From: Paracoccaceae bacterium
GTDB lineage: Bacteria; Pseudomonadota; Alphaproteobacteria; Rhodobacterales; Rhodobacteraceae
DNA: 64,000 nucleotides
Assembly: GCA_030750975.1 (NCBI GenBank)
Contig: JASMHC010000014.1
Coordinates: 248,001-312,000 of the forward strand
Direction: 5' to 3'
Shown here in pieces: positions 41,160 to 51,051 of the stretch (position 1 is the first letter of the stretch; every line of letters begins with the position of its first letter). The position numbers and the translations under genes are program-made. The notes below the pieces were generated by a model. The model saw only the letters and a program-made list of their open reading frames with translations, had not been told where the DNA came from and searched no databases.

Positions 41160-42563
41160 ATGGCGACCCAGAAACTCTATGCCGGTGTGAAACTTCGCGA
41201 GCTGCGCCAACGCCTTGGCATGACGCAAAAAGATTTTGCCGCAAAGCTCAGCGTCTCGCTGCCCTATCTGAATCAGATGGAAAACAACAACAGGCCGGTC
41301 TCATCGACGGTCCTTTTGGGGCTGGTACAGGAATTCGGCTTTGACGTGACCGAGCTTAGCTCGGGCGATGGTGAACGCATGGTCAGCGACATGCGCGAGG
41401 CATTGGCCGATCCGGTTTTTGCCGATACCCAGCCCCCTTTGGCCGATCTCAGGCTGGCCGCATCAAATGCGCCAACCCTTGCGCGGGCGTTTCTGGAACT
41501 GCACCGCGCCTACCGCCAAACCCACGAACGTCTCGCGTCGCTGGACGAAGCACTGGGCCGCGAAGATGCCCGCGTGCAATCCAGCCCCTGGGAAGAGGTC
41601 CGCGATTTCTTCCACTATTGCGACAATTATATCGATGCGGTGGACCGCGCCGCCGAAAGTTTTGCCGCCACCCGAGACAGCGGCAAAAGCCTGCGCGATG
41701 CGGCCATTCAGGCACTGAATGCACGGCGCATTCAGGTCGAATTCACCGCCTCGCAGACCTTCCGCCAATATGATGCCAACAGCGGTGTGTTGCGCATTTC
41801 CTCGCTCGCGCCCGATGAAACCCAGACCTTCCAGATCCTGCTGCAACTGGCCCTGATCACCCAGGACAAACTGCTTGAAGCAACCCTGGATTTCGCAAGA
41901 TTCCAGACCGAGGAAGCCCGCGCCATCGCCAAGATCGGCCTTGCGAATTACTATGCCGGGGCAGCACTTATGCCCTATGGGGCGTTTCTTCAGGCCGCGC
42001 AGGATCACCGCCACGATCTTGAAATACTGTCGCACCATTTCGCCGCGTCCGTCGAACAGGTCGCCCACCGCCTGTCCACCCTGCAACGCCCCGGCCACAA
42101 GGGCATTCCGTTTTTCTTCGTTCGTGTCGATCAGGCGGGCACCATCACCAAACGCCACAGCGCCACCCGCCTGCAATTCGCGCGCTTCGGCGGTGCCTGC
42201 CCGCTTTGGAATGTCCACCGCGCCTTTGAAACGCCGGGCCGGTTTCTGCGCCAGCTGGCGGAAACACCGGACGGGGTCAAGTATTTCTGTCTGGCCCGCG
42301 ATGTGTCAAAACCCGGCGGCTCGTTCGGGGCGCCCGTCCGCCGCTTCGCCATCGGTCTGGGATGCGAGGTCGCCCATGCCGACGCGCTGGTCTATGCCGA
42401 CGGGCTGGACATCTCGGCCAAGGGCACGTTTGAACCGATCGGCATCAGCTGCCGCATCTGCGAACGCGCGGAATGCCACCAACGCTCGGTCCCGCCGCTT
42501 GAACGCCGCCTGCGGATCGACGAAAACGCCCGTGGCACCCTGCCCTACGAAGTCCTGAGATAA
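41160..42563 (+). CDS. pccR: short-chain fatty acyl-CoA regulator, ScfR/PccR family
   Basis: A 467-residue regulator. N-terminal XRE-type HTH (VKLRELRQRLGMTQKDFAAK), a middle IrrE/ImmA-like region in which the HExxH zinc site is not visible (FQILLQLALITQDKLLEA), and a C-terminal DUF2083 domain with a Cys cluster (CPLWNVHRAF, CLARD, CRICERAECHQRS). Relatives (RamB, PccR) sense acyl-CoAs and control propionyl-CoA or acetate assimilation. Three TTTGCAAA-like boxes lie upstream. The pcc genes are not in this window. Confidence 0.88.
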   Translation: MATQKLYAGVKLRELRQRLGMTQKDFAAKLSVSLPYLNQMENNNRPVSSTVLLGLVQEFGFDVTELSSGDGERMVSDMREALADPVFADTQPPLADLRLAASNAPTLARAFLELHRAYRQTHERLASLDEALGREDARVQSSPWEEVRDFFHYCDNYIDAVDRAAESFAATRDSGKSLRDAAIQALNARRIQVEFTASQTFRQYDANSGVLRISSLAPDETQTFQILLQLALITQDKLLEATLDFARFQTEEARAIAKIGLANYYAGAALMPYGAFLQAAQDHRHDLEILSHHFAASVEQVAHRLSTLQRPGHKGIPFFFVRVDQAGTITKRHSATRLQFARFGGACPLWNVHRAFETPGRFLRQLAETPDGVKYFCLARDVSKPGGSFGAPVRRFAIGLGCEVAHADALVYADGLDISAKGTFEPIGISCRICERAECHQRSVPPLERRLRIDENARGTLPYEVLR

Positions 42564-42626
42564 GGCGCTTCGTCACGGCGATAAGACACAGACATTTGCG
42601 GCCAAATGCACGACACCTATTGATAT

Positions 42627-42677
42627 TGTGCGCGTTTCAAATTCAACTTGTGCACAGGTCAATTTCGCAACGCTGTA
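42627..42677. repeat. 52-bp palindrome family, copy E (diverged)
   Basis: GCGCGTTTCAAATTCAACTT at the left and CAATTTCGCAACGCTGTA at the right follow the plan of copies A and B. It ends 9 bases before the SDR start codon at 42687, so it overlaps the ribosome-binding region. Confidence 0.5.
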
Positions 42678-42686
42678 GGAGCAAAC

Positions 42687-43439
42687 ATGCCCGATAAACG
42701 CAACGTGGTCATCACCGGCTCGGCCGGAGGGATAGGCGCGGCCTGCGCCGCCGATTTCGCCCGCAATGGCGATCATGTTTTTCTTCTGGACCTGCCGGGC
42801 GAAAGCTTCGCGGCGGCCTGCGCAGAAACCGCAAAGCTGGGCAAAACCACCCCGATTGCCACCGATGTCGGCGACCGCGCTTCGGTCGAAGCCGCTTTTG
42901 CACAGATCGCCAAGGCTGGCGGCGCGGATGTGCTTGTGACCACCGCCGCCATCACAAAGCCCGCCGCCATCCTCGATTTCGACCCCGAAGACTGGGACGC
43001 GATCCTGCGGGTCAACCTGACCGGCAGCTTTCATTGCGCCCAACTGGCAGGGCGGCAGATGGTGGCAAAGGGCAAGGGGCGGATCATCACCCTAAGCTCG
43101 ATCAACGGACAGGTCGCCAATACCGGACGCGGGGCCTATTCCTGCACCAAAGGCGGTGTGGATATGCTGACCCGTCTTCTGGCCGCCGAACTGGGCGATA
43201 AGGGCGTGACCGCCAATGCGGTTGCGCCTGCGCCGGTCAACACGCCGATGATTTTGAAAGTCCACGGGCCGAAAGACCGCGCGGTCTGGGAAAACCAGAT
43301 CCCCGCCCGCCGCTATGCCGACCCTGACGAGGTTTCAAGCGCCGTGCGGTTCCTTGCCTCGGACGAGGCCGCCTATATCAACGGCCATATCCTGAACCTG
43401 GACGGAGGCTTCATGGCCTCGGGCATCCTGTTGCGCTGA
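42687..43439 (+). CDS. short-chain dehydrogenase/reductase (SDR)
   Basis: A 250-residue classical SDR, NAD(P)-dependent. Cofactor motif VVITGSAGGIGAACA, catalytic Ser in ITLSSINGQVA and Y-x3-K in GAYSCTKGGVD, and the C-terminal YINGHILNLDGGFMASG. The start MPDKRNVV at 42687 has TAGGAG seven bases upstream; the longer frame from 42648 runs through a repeat and is rejected. The substrate is unknown. Confidence 0.88.
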   Translation: MPDKRNVVITGSAGGIGAACAADFARNGDHVFLLDLPGESFAAACAETAKLGKTTPIATDVGDRASVEAAFAQIAKAGGADVLVTTAAITKPAAILDFDPEDWDAILRVNLTGSFHCAQLAGRQMVAKGKGRIITLSSINGQVANTGRGAYSCTKGGVDMLTRLLAAELGDKGVTANAVAPAPVNTPMILKVHGPKDRAVWENQIPARRYADPDEVSSAVRFLASDEAAYINGHILNLDGGFMASGILLR

Positions 43440-43448
43440 CACGAAAAA

Positions 43449-43475
43449 CGGGCACCTGCACGAAGCAGATGCCCG
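43449..43475. terminator. hairpin terminator after the SDR gene
   Basis: Stem CGGGCA-x-CTGC / GCAG-x-TGCCCG with a 5-base loop, preceded by an A run and followed by a short T-rich stretch. It lies between the convergent SDR and DUF465 genes. Confidence 0.65.
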
Positions 43476-43498
43476 AAGTTTCATTTGTGCAGCCCGGC

Positions 43499-43741
43499 CT
43501 ATGCCGCCTGCGTCAGCAACCGGTAAAGCTCGTCCTTCAGCGCACCGCGTTTTTTGCGCATGTCAACCTCGGCCAGATCATCCATCGGCTCAACTTTGGT
43601 TTCGGCCCGGTGAACTGCTCGGTTGATCTCGTGATATTCGTCAAACAGGCGCTGGAAATGCGCGTCCGACTGTTTCAGTTCGCTTATTTTTTCGATGTGT
43701 TCGGGGAATTCCTCAGCCAACTCGTGTGGGGTGTGGGACAT
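43499..43741 (-). CDS. DUF465 (YdcH-type) coiled-coil protein
   Basis: 80 residues: MSHTPHELAEEFPEHIEKIS, then SDAHFQRLFDEYHEINRAVH and LKDELYRLLTQ, the standard DUF465 helical hairpin. The start at 43741 has AAGGAG eight bases upstream. An FNR box at 43802-43815 sits at the class II distance, so low-oxygen induction is predicted. Function unknown. Confidence 0.88.
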   Translation of the reverse strand: MSHTPHELAEEFPEHIEKISELKQSDAHFQRLFDEYHEINRAVHRAETKVEPMDDLAEVDMRKKRGALKDELYRLLTQAA

Positions 43742-43801
43742 TGCGCGCTCTCCTTTTTCAAATGTCGGACCAGAGTCTAGAATGATTCCAAACACCTCAC
43801 T

Positions 43802-43815
43802 TTGACGCGGATCAA
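43802..43815 (-). promoter_or_regulatory. FNR/FnrL box in class II position upstream of the DUF465 gene
   Basis: Read on the minus strand: TTGAT-CCGC-GTCAA, 9 of 10 matches to the FNR consensus. A TAGACT -10 lies at 43779-43774. The implied start at about 43767 puts the box centre at -41.5. The predicted leader is about 26 nt. Confidence 0.65.
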
Positions 43816-43816
43816 A

Positions 43817-45475
43817 TCAGCGCTGCGTATTCTGCCAATTCGGATGAATCCACGGCCGGTCATTGGCCTTGGGCAAGGGCTGCCGCCCCAGCACGTGATC
43901 GCTGATCTTTTCGCCCACCATGATCGACGGCCCATTCAGGTTGCCATTGGTGATCCGCGGAAAGATCGAGCTGTCGGCCACCCGCAGACCCTCAACCCCG
44001 ATCACGCGGCCTTCGGGGTCCACCACCGCCATCGGATCCTCGGCCGCGCCCATTTTGCAGGTGCCGCACGGGTGATAGGCGCTTTCCACATGCTCTTTGA
44101 TAAAGCTGTTCAGCTCGTCATCCGATTGCACCGCATCACCCGGCTGGATTTCATGCTTTACAAAGGGTTTGAACGCCTCTTGCGCGAAAATCTCGCGCGT
44201 CAGACGGATGCAGGTGCGGAAATCCTGCCAATCCTGATCGCTGGACATATAGTTGAACAGGATTTTCGGCGCGTCGAACGGATCGGCACTGCGCAGGCTG
44301 ACCGCCCCACGCGACGGCGATCGCATCGGGCCGACATGCGCCTGAAACCCGTGCCCCTCGGCGGCTGTCTGGCCGTCATAGCGCACCGCAATAGGCAGGA
44401 AGTGATATTGGATATCGGGATAATCGACCCCCGCTTTCGACCGGATGAACGCCGCGCTTTCAAACTGGTTCGACGTGCCCAACCCTTTTTTCAGGAACAA
44501 CCATTGCGCCCCGATCAGCGCCTTGCTGAACAGGTTCCAGTGTTTGTAAAGCGTGATCGGCTGGCTGGCGGCCATTTGCAGGTAAAGCTCAAGATGGTCT
44601 TGCAGGTTTTGCCCCACGCCCGGACGATCCGCGATCACCCCGATCCCGTGGTCGCGCAGATGCGCTGCCGGGCCGATCCCCGACAGCATCAACAGCTTGG
44701 GCGAATTGATCGACGACGCCGCAAGGATCACCTCGCGCTCGGCGTGAACCACCTCTGCCCGTTCGCCATTGCGGATTTCCACGCCGGTCGCGCGGCCCTC
44801 ATGCAGGATGACCTTCGATGCCAGCCCGCGCACCAATTGGCAATTGTCGCGCTTCAGCGCCGGTTTCAGATAGGCATTCGCCGCAGACCAGCGCCGCCCC
44901 TGCCAGACGGTCTGCTCCATCGGGCCGAAACCTTCTTGCTGTTCGCCGTTATAATCGTCCGTCACCGGATAGCCCGCCTGACGCCCCGCTTCGACAAAAG
45001 CGTGGAACAGCGGATTTTCACGCGGCCCGCGCGACACATGCAGCGGACCGTCCGTTCCCCGCCACGCCGGATCACCGCCCTGGCCGTTTTCGTGCCAGTT
45101 TTCCTGCCGCTTGAAATAGGGCAACACGTCGGCATAGCTCCAGCCCGACGCCCCGCTTTTATCCCAATGATCAAAGTCCCGCGCATGGCCGCGTACATAG
45201 ACCATGCCGTTGATACTGGACGATCCACCGATCACCTTGCCCCGAGGCGTCGCCAGTCGCCGCCCGCCAAGATGGGGTTCGGGTTCGGACCGATAACCCC
45301 AGTCATAGGTCTTCATGTTCATCGGATAGGACAAAGCCGCCGGCATCTGGATGAACGGCCCCGCATCGGTGCCGCCAAATTCGATCACGATCACCGATTT
45401 TCCAGCTTCGGCCAGCCGATAGGCCATCGCACAGCCCGCGCTGCCGGCCCCGACGATCACATATTCCGCGCGCAT
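43817..45475 (-). CDS. betA: choline dehydrogenase
   Basis: Oxidises choline to betaine aldehyde for glycine-betaine synthesis, membrane-associated. A 552-residue GMC-family flavoprotein: FAD motif [21 protein letters not shown] signatures [19 protein letters not shown] and [17 protein letters not shown], and the C-terminal His/Asn region [14 protein letters not shown]...[13 protein letters not shown]. The ATG at 45475 is chosen; a TTG at 45484 is possible. betB and betI are not adjacent. Confidence 0.93.
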   Translation of the reverse strand: MRAEYVIVGAGSAGCAMAYRLAEAGKSVIVIEFGGTDAGPFIQMPAALSYPMNMKTYDWGYRSEPEPHLGGRRLATPRGKVIGGSSSINGMVYVRGHARDFDHWDKSGASGWSYADVLPYFKRQENWHENGQGGDPAWRGTDGPLHVSRGPRENPLFHAFVEAGRQAGYPVTDDYNGEQQEGFGPMEQTVWQGRRWSAANAYLKPALKRDNCQLVRGLASKVILHEGRATGVEIRNGERAEVVHAEREVILAASSINSPKLLMLSGIGPAAHLRDHGIGVIADRPGVGQNLQDHLELYLQMAASQPITLYKHWNLFSKALIGAQWLFLKKGLGTSNQFESAAFIRSKAGVDYPDIQYHFLPIAVRYDGQTAAEGHGFQAHVGPMRSPSRGAVSLRSADPFDAPKILFNYMSSDQDWQDFRTCIRLTREIFAQEAFKPFVKHEIQPGDAVQSDDELNSFIKEHVESAYHPCGTCKMGAAEDPMAVVDPEGRVIGVEGLRVADSSIFPRITNGNLNGPSIMVGEKISDHVLGRQPLPKANDRPWIHPNWQNTQR

Positions 45476-45518
45476 GTCGACCAAACCTAAAGTCCCTAAT
45501 GTCTCTCCGCCACAATAT

Positions 45519-46421
45519 TTACTTGGTCTCGTTGACCAAAGGCGTCACGCGCCGACGTTTCAGAACCGCTTCGCGCCATGTGATAAAGCTGGCCGCCGCC
45601 ACAATGACCGTGCCACCCAGAACCACAAAGGGGTCAACCGGTTCCCCAAAGACGGCCGCACCCAGAATGACAGCCCAGACCAGTTGAAGAAACGTCACCG
45701 GCTGGGTGACGCTGACAGGTGCGACGCGGAACGCGCGGGACATGGAATAATGCGCCAAGGTGGCCAGCAGGGCGACACCCGCAAGGATCACCAACTCTGG
45801 CAATCTCGGCGGCACCCAGACCACCGCCGCAAGCGGCGCCAATCCGACCGAGACCGTCAGCGTCAGCATCGCGACAATCACACCGGGGGTCAGCTCGGCA
45901 CTGACCCGCTTGGCCAGCAGATAGGACGCGCCCAGACCCAGCGGCGTGAACAGCATGGCGACATGACCGATATCCAGCTCGCGCAGACCGGGCCGCAGGA
46001 TGATCACCGCCCCCAGCAAACCGGCCGCGACCGCAATCAACCGCCGGGCCGCCAGCTTTTCACCCAGAAACACCGCCGCGCCGATGGTGACAAAAACCGG
46101 AGAAAGATAGTTCATCGCCGTCACATCGGCGATGGGAATACGGGCCATCGCATAAAACCACAGCATCACACCCACCGTATGCACCGCCCCGCGCAAAGAC
46201 AGCAACCCGAACTGGCGGCGGGTAAACCGCGTGGCCAACAAGGGCCGCAGCGCAGGCAGCAGCAACGGAATGCCAAACGCATAGCGAATAAACGCGGTCT
46301 GAGGCGCGGGAAGCCGCGTGCCCAGCAGCTTGACCAATCCCGTCACGCCGACAAACAAAAGACCCGTGGCGATCATCCAAAGAATTCCGATCAGGGCGTT
46401 TTGCGGCACGGGTTTGGTCAT
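45519..46421 (-). CDS. EamA/DMT-superfamily transporter
   Basis: A 300-residue permease with about ten helices in two EamA halves ([40 protein letters not shown]). The start MTKPVPQN at 46421 is preferred to the frame from 46505, which crosses the intergenic region. The substrate is unknown. It is a different subgroup from the DMT protein at 10702-11598. Confidence 0.85.
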   Translation of the reverse strand: MTKPVPQNALIGILWMIATGLLFVGVTGLVKLLGTRLPAPQTAFIRYAFGIPLLLPALRPLLATRFTRRQFGLLSLRGAVHTVGVMLWFYAMARIPIADVTAMNYLSPVFVTIGAAVFLGEKLAARRLIAVAAGLLGAVIILRPGLRELDIGHVAMLFTPLGLGASYLLAKRVSAELTPGVIVAMLTLTVSVGLAPLAAVVWVPPRLPELVILAGVALLATLAHYSMSRAFRVAPVSVTQPVTFLQLVWAVILGAAVFGEPVDPFVVLGGTVIVAAASFITWREAVLKRRRVTPLVNETK

Positions 46422-46508
46422 CCGCGCATCAAGGCGCAGAACGGCGGCAATCACAAGCGGTTTAAGTGTTTCGCCACTTTGTTGCTTTTCAAGGCAATCC
46501 CGCACGTA

Positions 46509-47105
46509 TCAATAGGTGATCAGACCATAGGCAATCGACCACATGATCACCCCGATCCCCAAATCCAGCACCCGCCACGCCACCGGCCGCGCAAAAACCG
46601 GCGCCAGCAGCCGCGCACCATAGCCCAGTCCGAAAAAGAACGTGAAACTTGCCAGGATCGCGCCAAGGGCAAAGCCCGTCCGATCCTGATACTGCGCCGA
46701 AACCGATCCCAACAGCGCCACCGTGTCCAGATAGACATGCGGGTTCAGCCAGGTCAGGGCCAGGCTGGTCAGCAGCGTCGCCCGCAACGATCCGGTGGCA
46801 CCGTCGGCGCTCAGCACATGCCCGCCCCGCCATGCAGAGCGGAACGCCAAAGCGCCATAGCCGATCAGGAACACCGCGCCACCCCAGCGCATGATCTCGG
46901 CCAATCCGCTGATCGAGGCCGACAGAAATCCGAAACCGGCCACCCCGACAACGATCAAAATCGCATCGCTCAAGGCGCAAGCCAGACAAACCGCGAAGAC
47001 ATGGCTTCGCTTCAGCCCCTGCCGCAGGACAAAGGCGTTTTGCGCCCCGATCGCCAGGATCAGCGAAAAGCCAAGGGCAAACCCTGCCAGAATTGCGTTT
47101 TCCAC
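46509..47105 (-). CDS. LysE/ArgO-type amino-acid exporter
   Basis: A 198-residue permease with five to six helices. The N-terminal AIGAQNAFVLRQGLKRSHV is the LysE/ArgO hallmark, followed by the second conserved ALTWLNPHVYLDTVALLGSV. It probably exports arginine or lysine. No LysG/ArgP regulator is adjacent. Confidence 0.9.
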   Translation of the reverse strand: MENAILAGFALGFSLILAIGAQNAFVLRQGLKRSHVFAVCLACALSDAILIVVGVAGFGFLSASISGLAEIMRWGGAVFLIGYGALAFRSAWRGGHVLSADGATGSLRATLLTSLALTWLNPHVYLDTVALLGSVSAQYQDRTGFALGAILASFTFFFGLGYGARLLAPVFARPVAWRVLDLGIGVIMWSIAYGLITY

Positions 47106-47174
47106 CGAACCTCCGTCAGCAAAGCGCAGGCCGAAAAACCTGCCGCGCCCATCTGACGCCGGTTCAGATTTTGA

Positions 47175-47486
47175 TCAAGAGGTTTCTTCGCGGTCTGAAA
47201 CCAGAACATAAGACCCGGCCTTGGTGTTCGGCGCATGGCCGACCATGCCTTTTTTGACCAGCGATTTGAGGCTTCGATGGAATGTTGGCTGCGTCATCGA
47301 GCGCAGCAGGATATGGTTGCGGATATCATCGGACCGCGCGACCCCACTGCCAGAGCTGGACGCGATCTGAACCGCATAAAGCACATCTTTTTCATTTTGC
47401 GAAAGATCACCAATTCCCAGCTCGTGCTCCATCCCCAAAAGCAATTCGCGAAGCTGAGCCACACTCAGATAAGCTTGACCGGACAC
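47175..47486 (-). CDS. winged-helix (MarR-like) DNA-binding protein, hypothetical
   Basis: 103 residues: an initial helix (LSVAQLRELLLGMEHELGIG), LSQNEKDVLYAVQIASSSG, then a recognition-type helix MTQPTFHRSLKSLVKKGMVG and a wing AGSYVLVSDRE. This order is that of a winged helix, but the dimerisation helices of MarR are shortened. Its target is unknown. The 286-bp AT-rich region upstream (47487-47772) holds its promoter and no gene that I can support. Confidence 0.65.
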   Translation of the reverse strand: MSGQAYLSVAQLRELLLGMEHELGIGDLSQNEKDVLYAVQIASSSGSGVARSDDIRNHILLRSMTQPTFHRSLKSLVKKGMVGHAPNTKAGSYVLVSDREETS

Positions 47487-47772
47487 AGAAAAATACTCCT
47501 AACAATCAGCCCCGCATCCCGTTTGACCAAATTCGCGTTCCGGCAATAGGGGTTTTAACAATAAATATTCACAATGACTAATGTGTCACCTATGACTCCC
47601 ATCATAATACCCTGATTGAGCTTACGTGAAGTCAATAATCGTAATTTGCGAAAAAATTGCCCAAAACAGGTGATATTTCGCCCAACCTACTTGATATGGG
47701 CATCCGGCCACGCTGGTGAAATCGGTGATTTCGCCGCTGTTCCTGCCAGATACCCTATCAATTTGGCTTGAA

Positions 47773-48513
47773 TTAAAGCTGTTCCATAACCTCGTCACTG
47801 GCCTCGAAATTGGCCGTGACCCGCTGGACATCGTCGTCATCTTCCAGCGCATCGATCAGACGCATCAGCTTTTGCATGCCCTCCAGATCCATCTCGGTCG
47901 TGGTGGTCGGTTTCCAGACCAGCTTGGTCGAGCTTGACTCGCCCAGATCCGCCTCGAGCGCGTTTGACACATCGTTCAGATCGCTGTCGGCGCACCAGAT
48001 GATATGCCCGTCTTCGCTGCTTTCCACGTCTTCGGCACCAGCTTCGATCGCCGCTTCAAAGATCGTGTCCGCGTCGCCGGCTTCCGCCGGATAGGTCACT
48101 TCGCCCTTGCGTTCGAACATGAAACCGACCGATCCGGTTTCGCCCAGATTTCCGCCGTTTTTCGAAAAGGTCGACCGAACGGTCGATGCGGTCCGGTTAC
48201 GGTTGTCGGTCATCGCCTCGACAATCACCGCAACGCCGTTGGGACCATAACCCTCGTACCGGATTTCCTCATAATCATCCCCGTCGCCCGCCGTCGATTT
48301 CTTGATCGCGCGTTCAATCACATCCTTGGGAACCGATTGCGACTTGGCTTCCTTGACCGCCAGACGCAAACGCGGGTTCTTTTCCGGGTCGGGATCACCC
48401 ATTTTCGCCGCAACGGTGATCTCTTTCGAAAGTTTCGAAAACAGTTTCGAGCGCGCCGCGTCCTGGCGCCCTTTGCGGTGTTGGATGTTTGCCCATTTTG
48501 AATGGCCGGCCAT
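47773..48513 (-). CDS. yebC: YebC/PmpR family regulatory/translation factor
   Basis: A 246-residue conserved protein beginning [20 protein letters not shown]. Members act as transcription regulators and, as recently shown for relatives, relieve ribosome stalling at proline stretches. The three-domain pattern is complete ([20 protein letters not shown], the acidic second domain and the C-terminal [16 protein letters not shown]). The usual partner ruvC is not adjacent. Confidence 0.95.
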   Translation of the reverse strand: MAGHSKWANIQHRKGRQDAARSKLFSKLSKEITVAAKMGDPDPEKNPRLRLAVKEAKSQSVPKDVIERAIKKSTAGDGDDYEEIRYEGYGPNGVAVIVEAMTDNRNRTASTVRSTFSKNGGNLGETGSVGFMFERKGEVTYPAEAGDADTIFEAAIEAGAEDVESSEDGHIIWCADSDLNDVSNALEADLGESSSTKLVWKPTTTTEMDLEGMQKLMRLIDALEDDDDVQRVTANFEASDEVMEQL

Positions 48514-48684
48514 GGAACCCTCGTGCTTTGGTCAATGCGTCGGGGGCATCAATATTCAAGCCTGCCGGTTTGTTCAAGTTCACCTTTTGGCAGGTAGGGG
48601 CGGCAGGTCCCGCACATGCCGGGCGAACGGCCACGAACGCTGCACAAATTGGCCCGTCGCCCCGATCCCGATTTTGGCAGGGTA

Positions 48685-49740
48685 TCAGCCGCCGCCCAAC
48701 CGGTATCCACGCTCGGCCGCCGTGTCATGCAACTGCTCGGACGGATCCTGCCCCACTTTGCGCCGCCCGCGGATCAGGAACATCTTGCCCCAGGACCGCC
48801 ATGTCCCGACCGAAGGCGCATCCGCGTCGGTCGGAAATCGGATTGTCCAGTTTTCCGGCAGCGGCAGACCGCAAGCCTCGGCCTGTTCCAGCATCCAGAT
48901 CAGCGGAATGTTCGATAAAAGCCGCGCCGGCATGAAACCCCCCAGCATCCCGCCGATATCGCCATGCGCCCCGCGAAACCACATCTGCACGATCCGGCCA
49001 TCCTTTTCGGGCGAGGTTTGCCACATCACCGGATCGAACACCTGCCGCGTTTCGTCCAGCGCCAGGGCGTGAAAGCCCATTTTCACCGACTGGCCCAAAG
49101 CGTGGTTGTGAAACTGGTGTTTCTGATCGAAAAACTGCCAGACCATCGGCAAACGCACCCCCAGCGCCTTGACCGTATCCCACGCGCCAATCATCTCGAT
49201 CTCGATCCGATCATGGCAATAAAGCCGTCGGAAATCCCCCGTCACCCCGCTTTGTTCGGATAACTGATACAGCCGGTAGGCCTGCCGTACATTGCGCACC
49301 GTCGCAGCCTCGGCCCGAAGCAACCCAACCGTTTCGATCACACCCGCCAACGAACGGACGGCATACGCCCCGCGCGAATAGCCGATCAGGAAAATCTTGT
49401 CGCCGGGACGGTAGCGCGACGCCAGATAGCCATAAGCCCGCCGGATTTGCTGGTTGATCCCTTTGCCCATCAGGACATCCGGCGCGTGACGCCAGCTGTC
49501 GAATTGCACGCCAGCCTCGTAGTACAAAGACAAAGGATAGCCGACCTCGCGCAGCAGACGATAGGTCATGCCCGCATTGGTTTCCCAGCCAGGCACCATG
49601 GTCGACATGGTGCCATCCAGAATGATCACATGGGTGACAGGCCCCTTGCCGCGGGCGGGCTGAGAATGCTCAGACCGCTGTGCCCTGCCAATCCAGCGCA
49701 GAAACTTGTCACGAAGCCGTTCGGATTGCATTTGCCGCAT
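48685..49740 (-). CDS. DUF2235 (Tle1-like alpha/beta-hydrolase) protein
   Basis: About 351 residues. The core starts VTHVIILDGTMST and carries the nucleophile elbow GDKIFLIGYSRGAYAVRSLA (G-x-S-x-G) with later Asp and His (HGDIGGMLGG). DUF2235 proteins include type VI secretion phospholipase effectors, but also many housekeeping proteins. No VgrG, PAAR or immunity gene lies next to it and it has no signal peptide. The start at 49740 (AGGTGA eight bases upstream) is one of three options (also GTG 49752, ATG 49731). Confidence 0.82.
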   Translation of the reverse strand: MRQMQSERLRDKFLRWIGRAQRSEHSQPARGKGPVTHVIILDGTMSTMVPGWETNAGMTYRLLREVGYPLSLYYEAGVQFDSWRHAPDVLMGKGINQQIRRAYGYLASRYRPGDKIFLIGYSRGAYAVRSLAGVIETVGLLRAEAATVRNVRQAYRLYQLSEQSGVTGDFRRLYCHDRIEIEMIGAWDTVKALGVRLPMVWQFFDQKHQFHNHALGQSVKMGFHALALDETRQVFDPVMWQTSPEKDGRIVQMWFRGAHGDIGGMLGGFMPARLLSNIPLIWMLEQAEACGLPLPENWTIRFPTDADAPSVGTWRSWGKMFLIRGRRKVGQDPSEQLHDTAAERGYRLGGG

Positions 49741-49806
49741 TTGCCGGATCACCTGCCTTGGCGCTCAGACTACCCTGCCGCGCCCGCGTGTCCAGAGCAT
49801 ATCGGC

Positions 49807-50931
49807 CTAACGCACGGTCACGTAAAGCAGATCGCCATACCCGTTGAACCGACAGGCAATCGCGGCGGAATAGGCGCCCATTCCGTCAAACAGGATGAAA
49901 TCTTCATCCTGCATCGCATCGGCCAGCCGCAGGTTACCCGGCAACCGGTCAAGACTGTCGCATGTCGGGCCGAACACGATCCGGTCCGATGCCGGCCCGC
50001 CGACCACCCGGCCCGCCTGATCAATCACGCAAAACCGGTCCATGCTGCCGATATCGCGCCATTCCGACAAGGCCCCGTAAATGCCGTCATTCAGGAACAC
50101 CCGCCCGTCGTCAAACACCGCCTTGACCCGCGTCGCCAGGGAAAACCCGTCGGCCACCATCGCCCGCCCGGGTTCGCACACCAATTCAGGCCGCATCGTC
50201 GGAAAGGCGGTTTCCACAGCCTCGCGGATCGCGGTGAAGATAGCGTTAAGATCAGGGCGCTCGGAATGGCGATGCGCCGCGAAACCGCCGCCGACATTCA
50301 ACCGTTTCAGCCCGATTCCGGCCTTTTGGGCCACATCCGCGCAGGCATGGATATACCGCACCCAAGCCTGCGGATCGGCACATTGGGTGCCGGGGTGGAA
50401 GGTCATCGACACCTCATGCCCCATCGCCTCTGCCGCCTTCAGCAATGCGACCGCATGGTCCGGATCAGCCCCGAATTTCTCGCCAAAATCATAAGCCGCG
50501 CCCTTGACGGGCAGCCGCAGACGCACCGCAATTTCGCTGCCCTTCGGGATGGCCGACAGCTTTTCAAGCTCTGACATCGTATCGACCGACCACGAGGCGA
50601 TGCCGAATTGCAGCGCCCGCCTGATCTCGGACCGGCTGCGCACCGGGTTGTGATAATGCAGCACCGCATCGGGTTTGACCTGCCGCACCTGCAACATCTC
50701 TGCCGGTGAGGCGACATCAAAGCACCTGACCCCCGCCATCGCCAGCGTCTCGAGCACTTCCGCATTGGCATTGGCCTTGACCGCATAGGTCACAAGACCG
50801 GGAAAGCCGCAAAGAAAGTCCTGCGCCGACGCCATCAGCCGCGCAGGATGGAAAAACAACACCGGCCGGTCGGGTTGGCGGGTGCTCAGATAATCGGGTT
50901 CGGAAATGACCGGATTTGAGATTTGTTGCAT
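49807..50931 (-). CDS. PLP-dependent decarboxylase, ornithine/lysine type (fold III)
   Basis: 374 residues of the alanine-racemase-fold decarboxylases. PLP Lys in LVTYAVKANANAEVLE, the HPGTQC and NVGGGFAAHRH loops, EPGRAMVADGF, and the catalytic Cys region FGPTCDSLDRL typical of ornithine/lysine decarboxylases; the product would be putrescine or cadaverine. An Lrp-family regulator gene is divergent with a 120-bp spacer, which suggests that it senses the amino-acid substrate. Confidence 0.9.
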   Translation of the reverse strand: MQQISNPVISEPDYLSTRQPDRPVLFFHPARLMASAQDFLCGFPGLVTYAVKANANAEVLETLAMAGVRCFDVASPAEMLQVRQVKPDAVLHYHNPVRSRSEIRRALQFGIASWSVDTMSELEKLSAIPKGSEIAVRLRLPVKGAAYDFGEKFGADPDHAVALLKAAEAMGHEVSMTFHPGTQCADPQAWVRYIHACADVAQKAGIGLKRLNVGGGFAAHRHSERPDLNAIFTAIREAVETAFPTMRPELVCEPGRAMVADGFSLATRVKAVFDDGRVFLNDGIYGALSEWRDIGSMDRFCVIDQAGRVVGGPASDRIVFGPTCDSLDRLPGNLRLADAMQDEDFILFDGMGAYSAAIACRFNGYGDLLYVTVR

Positions 50932-51051
50932 GGCGCGCTCAAAGATTGATTTGTCCTGTATCTTCAGAATGCCCGCAGAGACTGGGCAAATCCTCCGGCA
51001 CCTTCATCATTTTGCTTGAATTTTTCGGCATTATGATGATTTGAATGTCAT

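Noticed and set aside
43802-45490. 562-codon open frame on the plus strand opposite betA
   Set aside because: It is an exact antisense shadow of a well-supported choline dehydrogenase in GC-rich DNA, very rich in Arg/His/Pro and without ribosome site or domains.
46462-46509. possible further copy of the 52-bp palindrome (TTAAGTGTTTCGCC...AATCCCGCACG)
   Set aside because: Right arm and centre are too diverged to separate from chance; left out of the family.
45474-47156. 560-codon open frame on the plus strand opposite the DMT and LysE genes
   Set aside because: Composition (Gln/Arg/His-rich) is that of an antisense frame; both membrane-protein genes on the other strand are clear.
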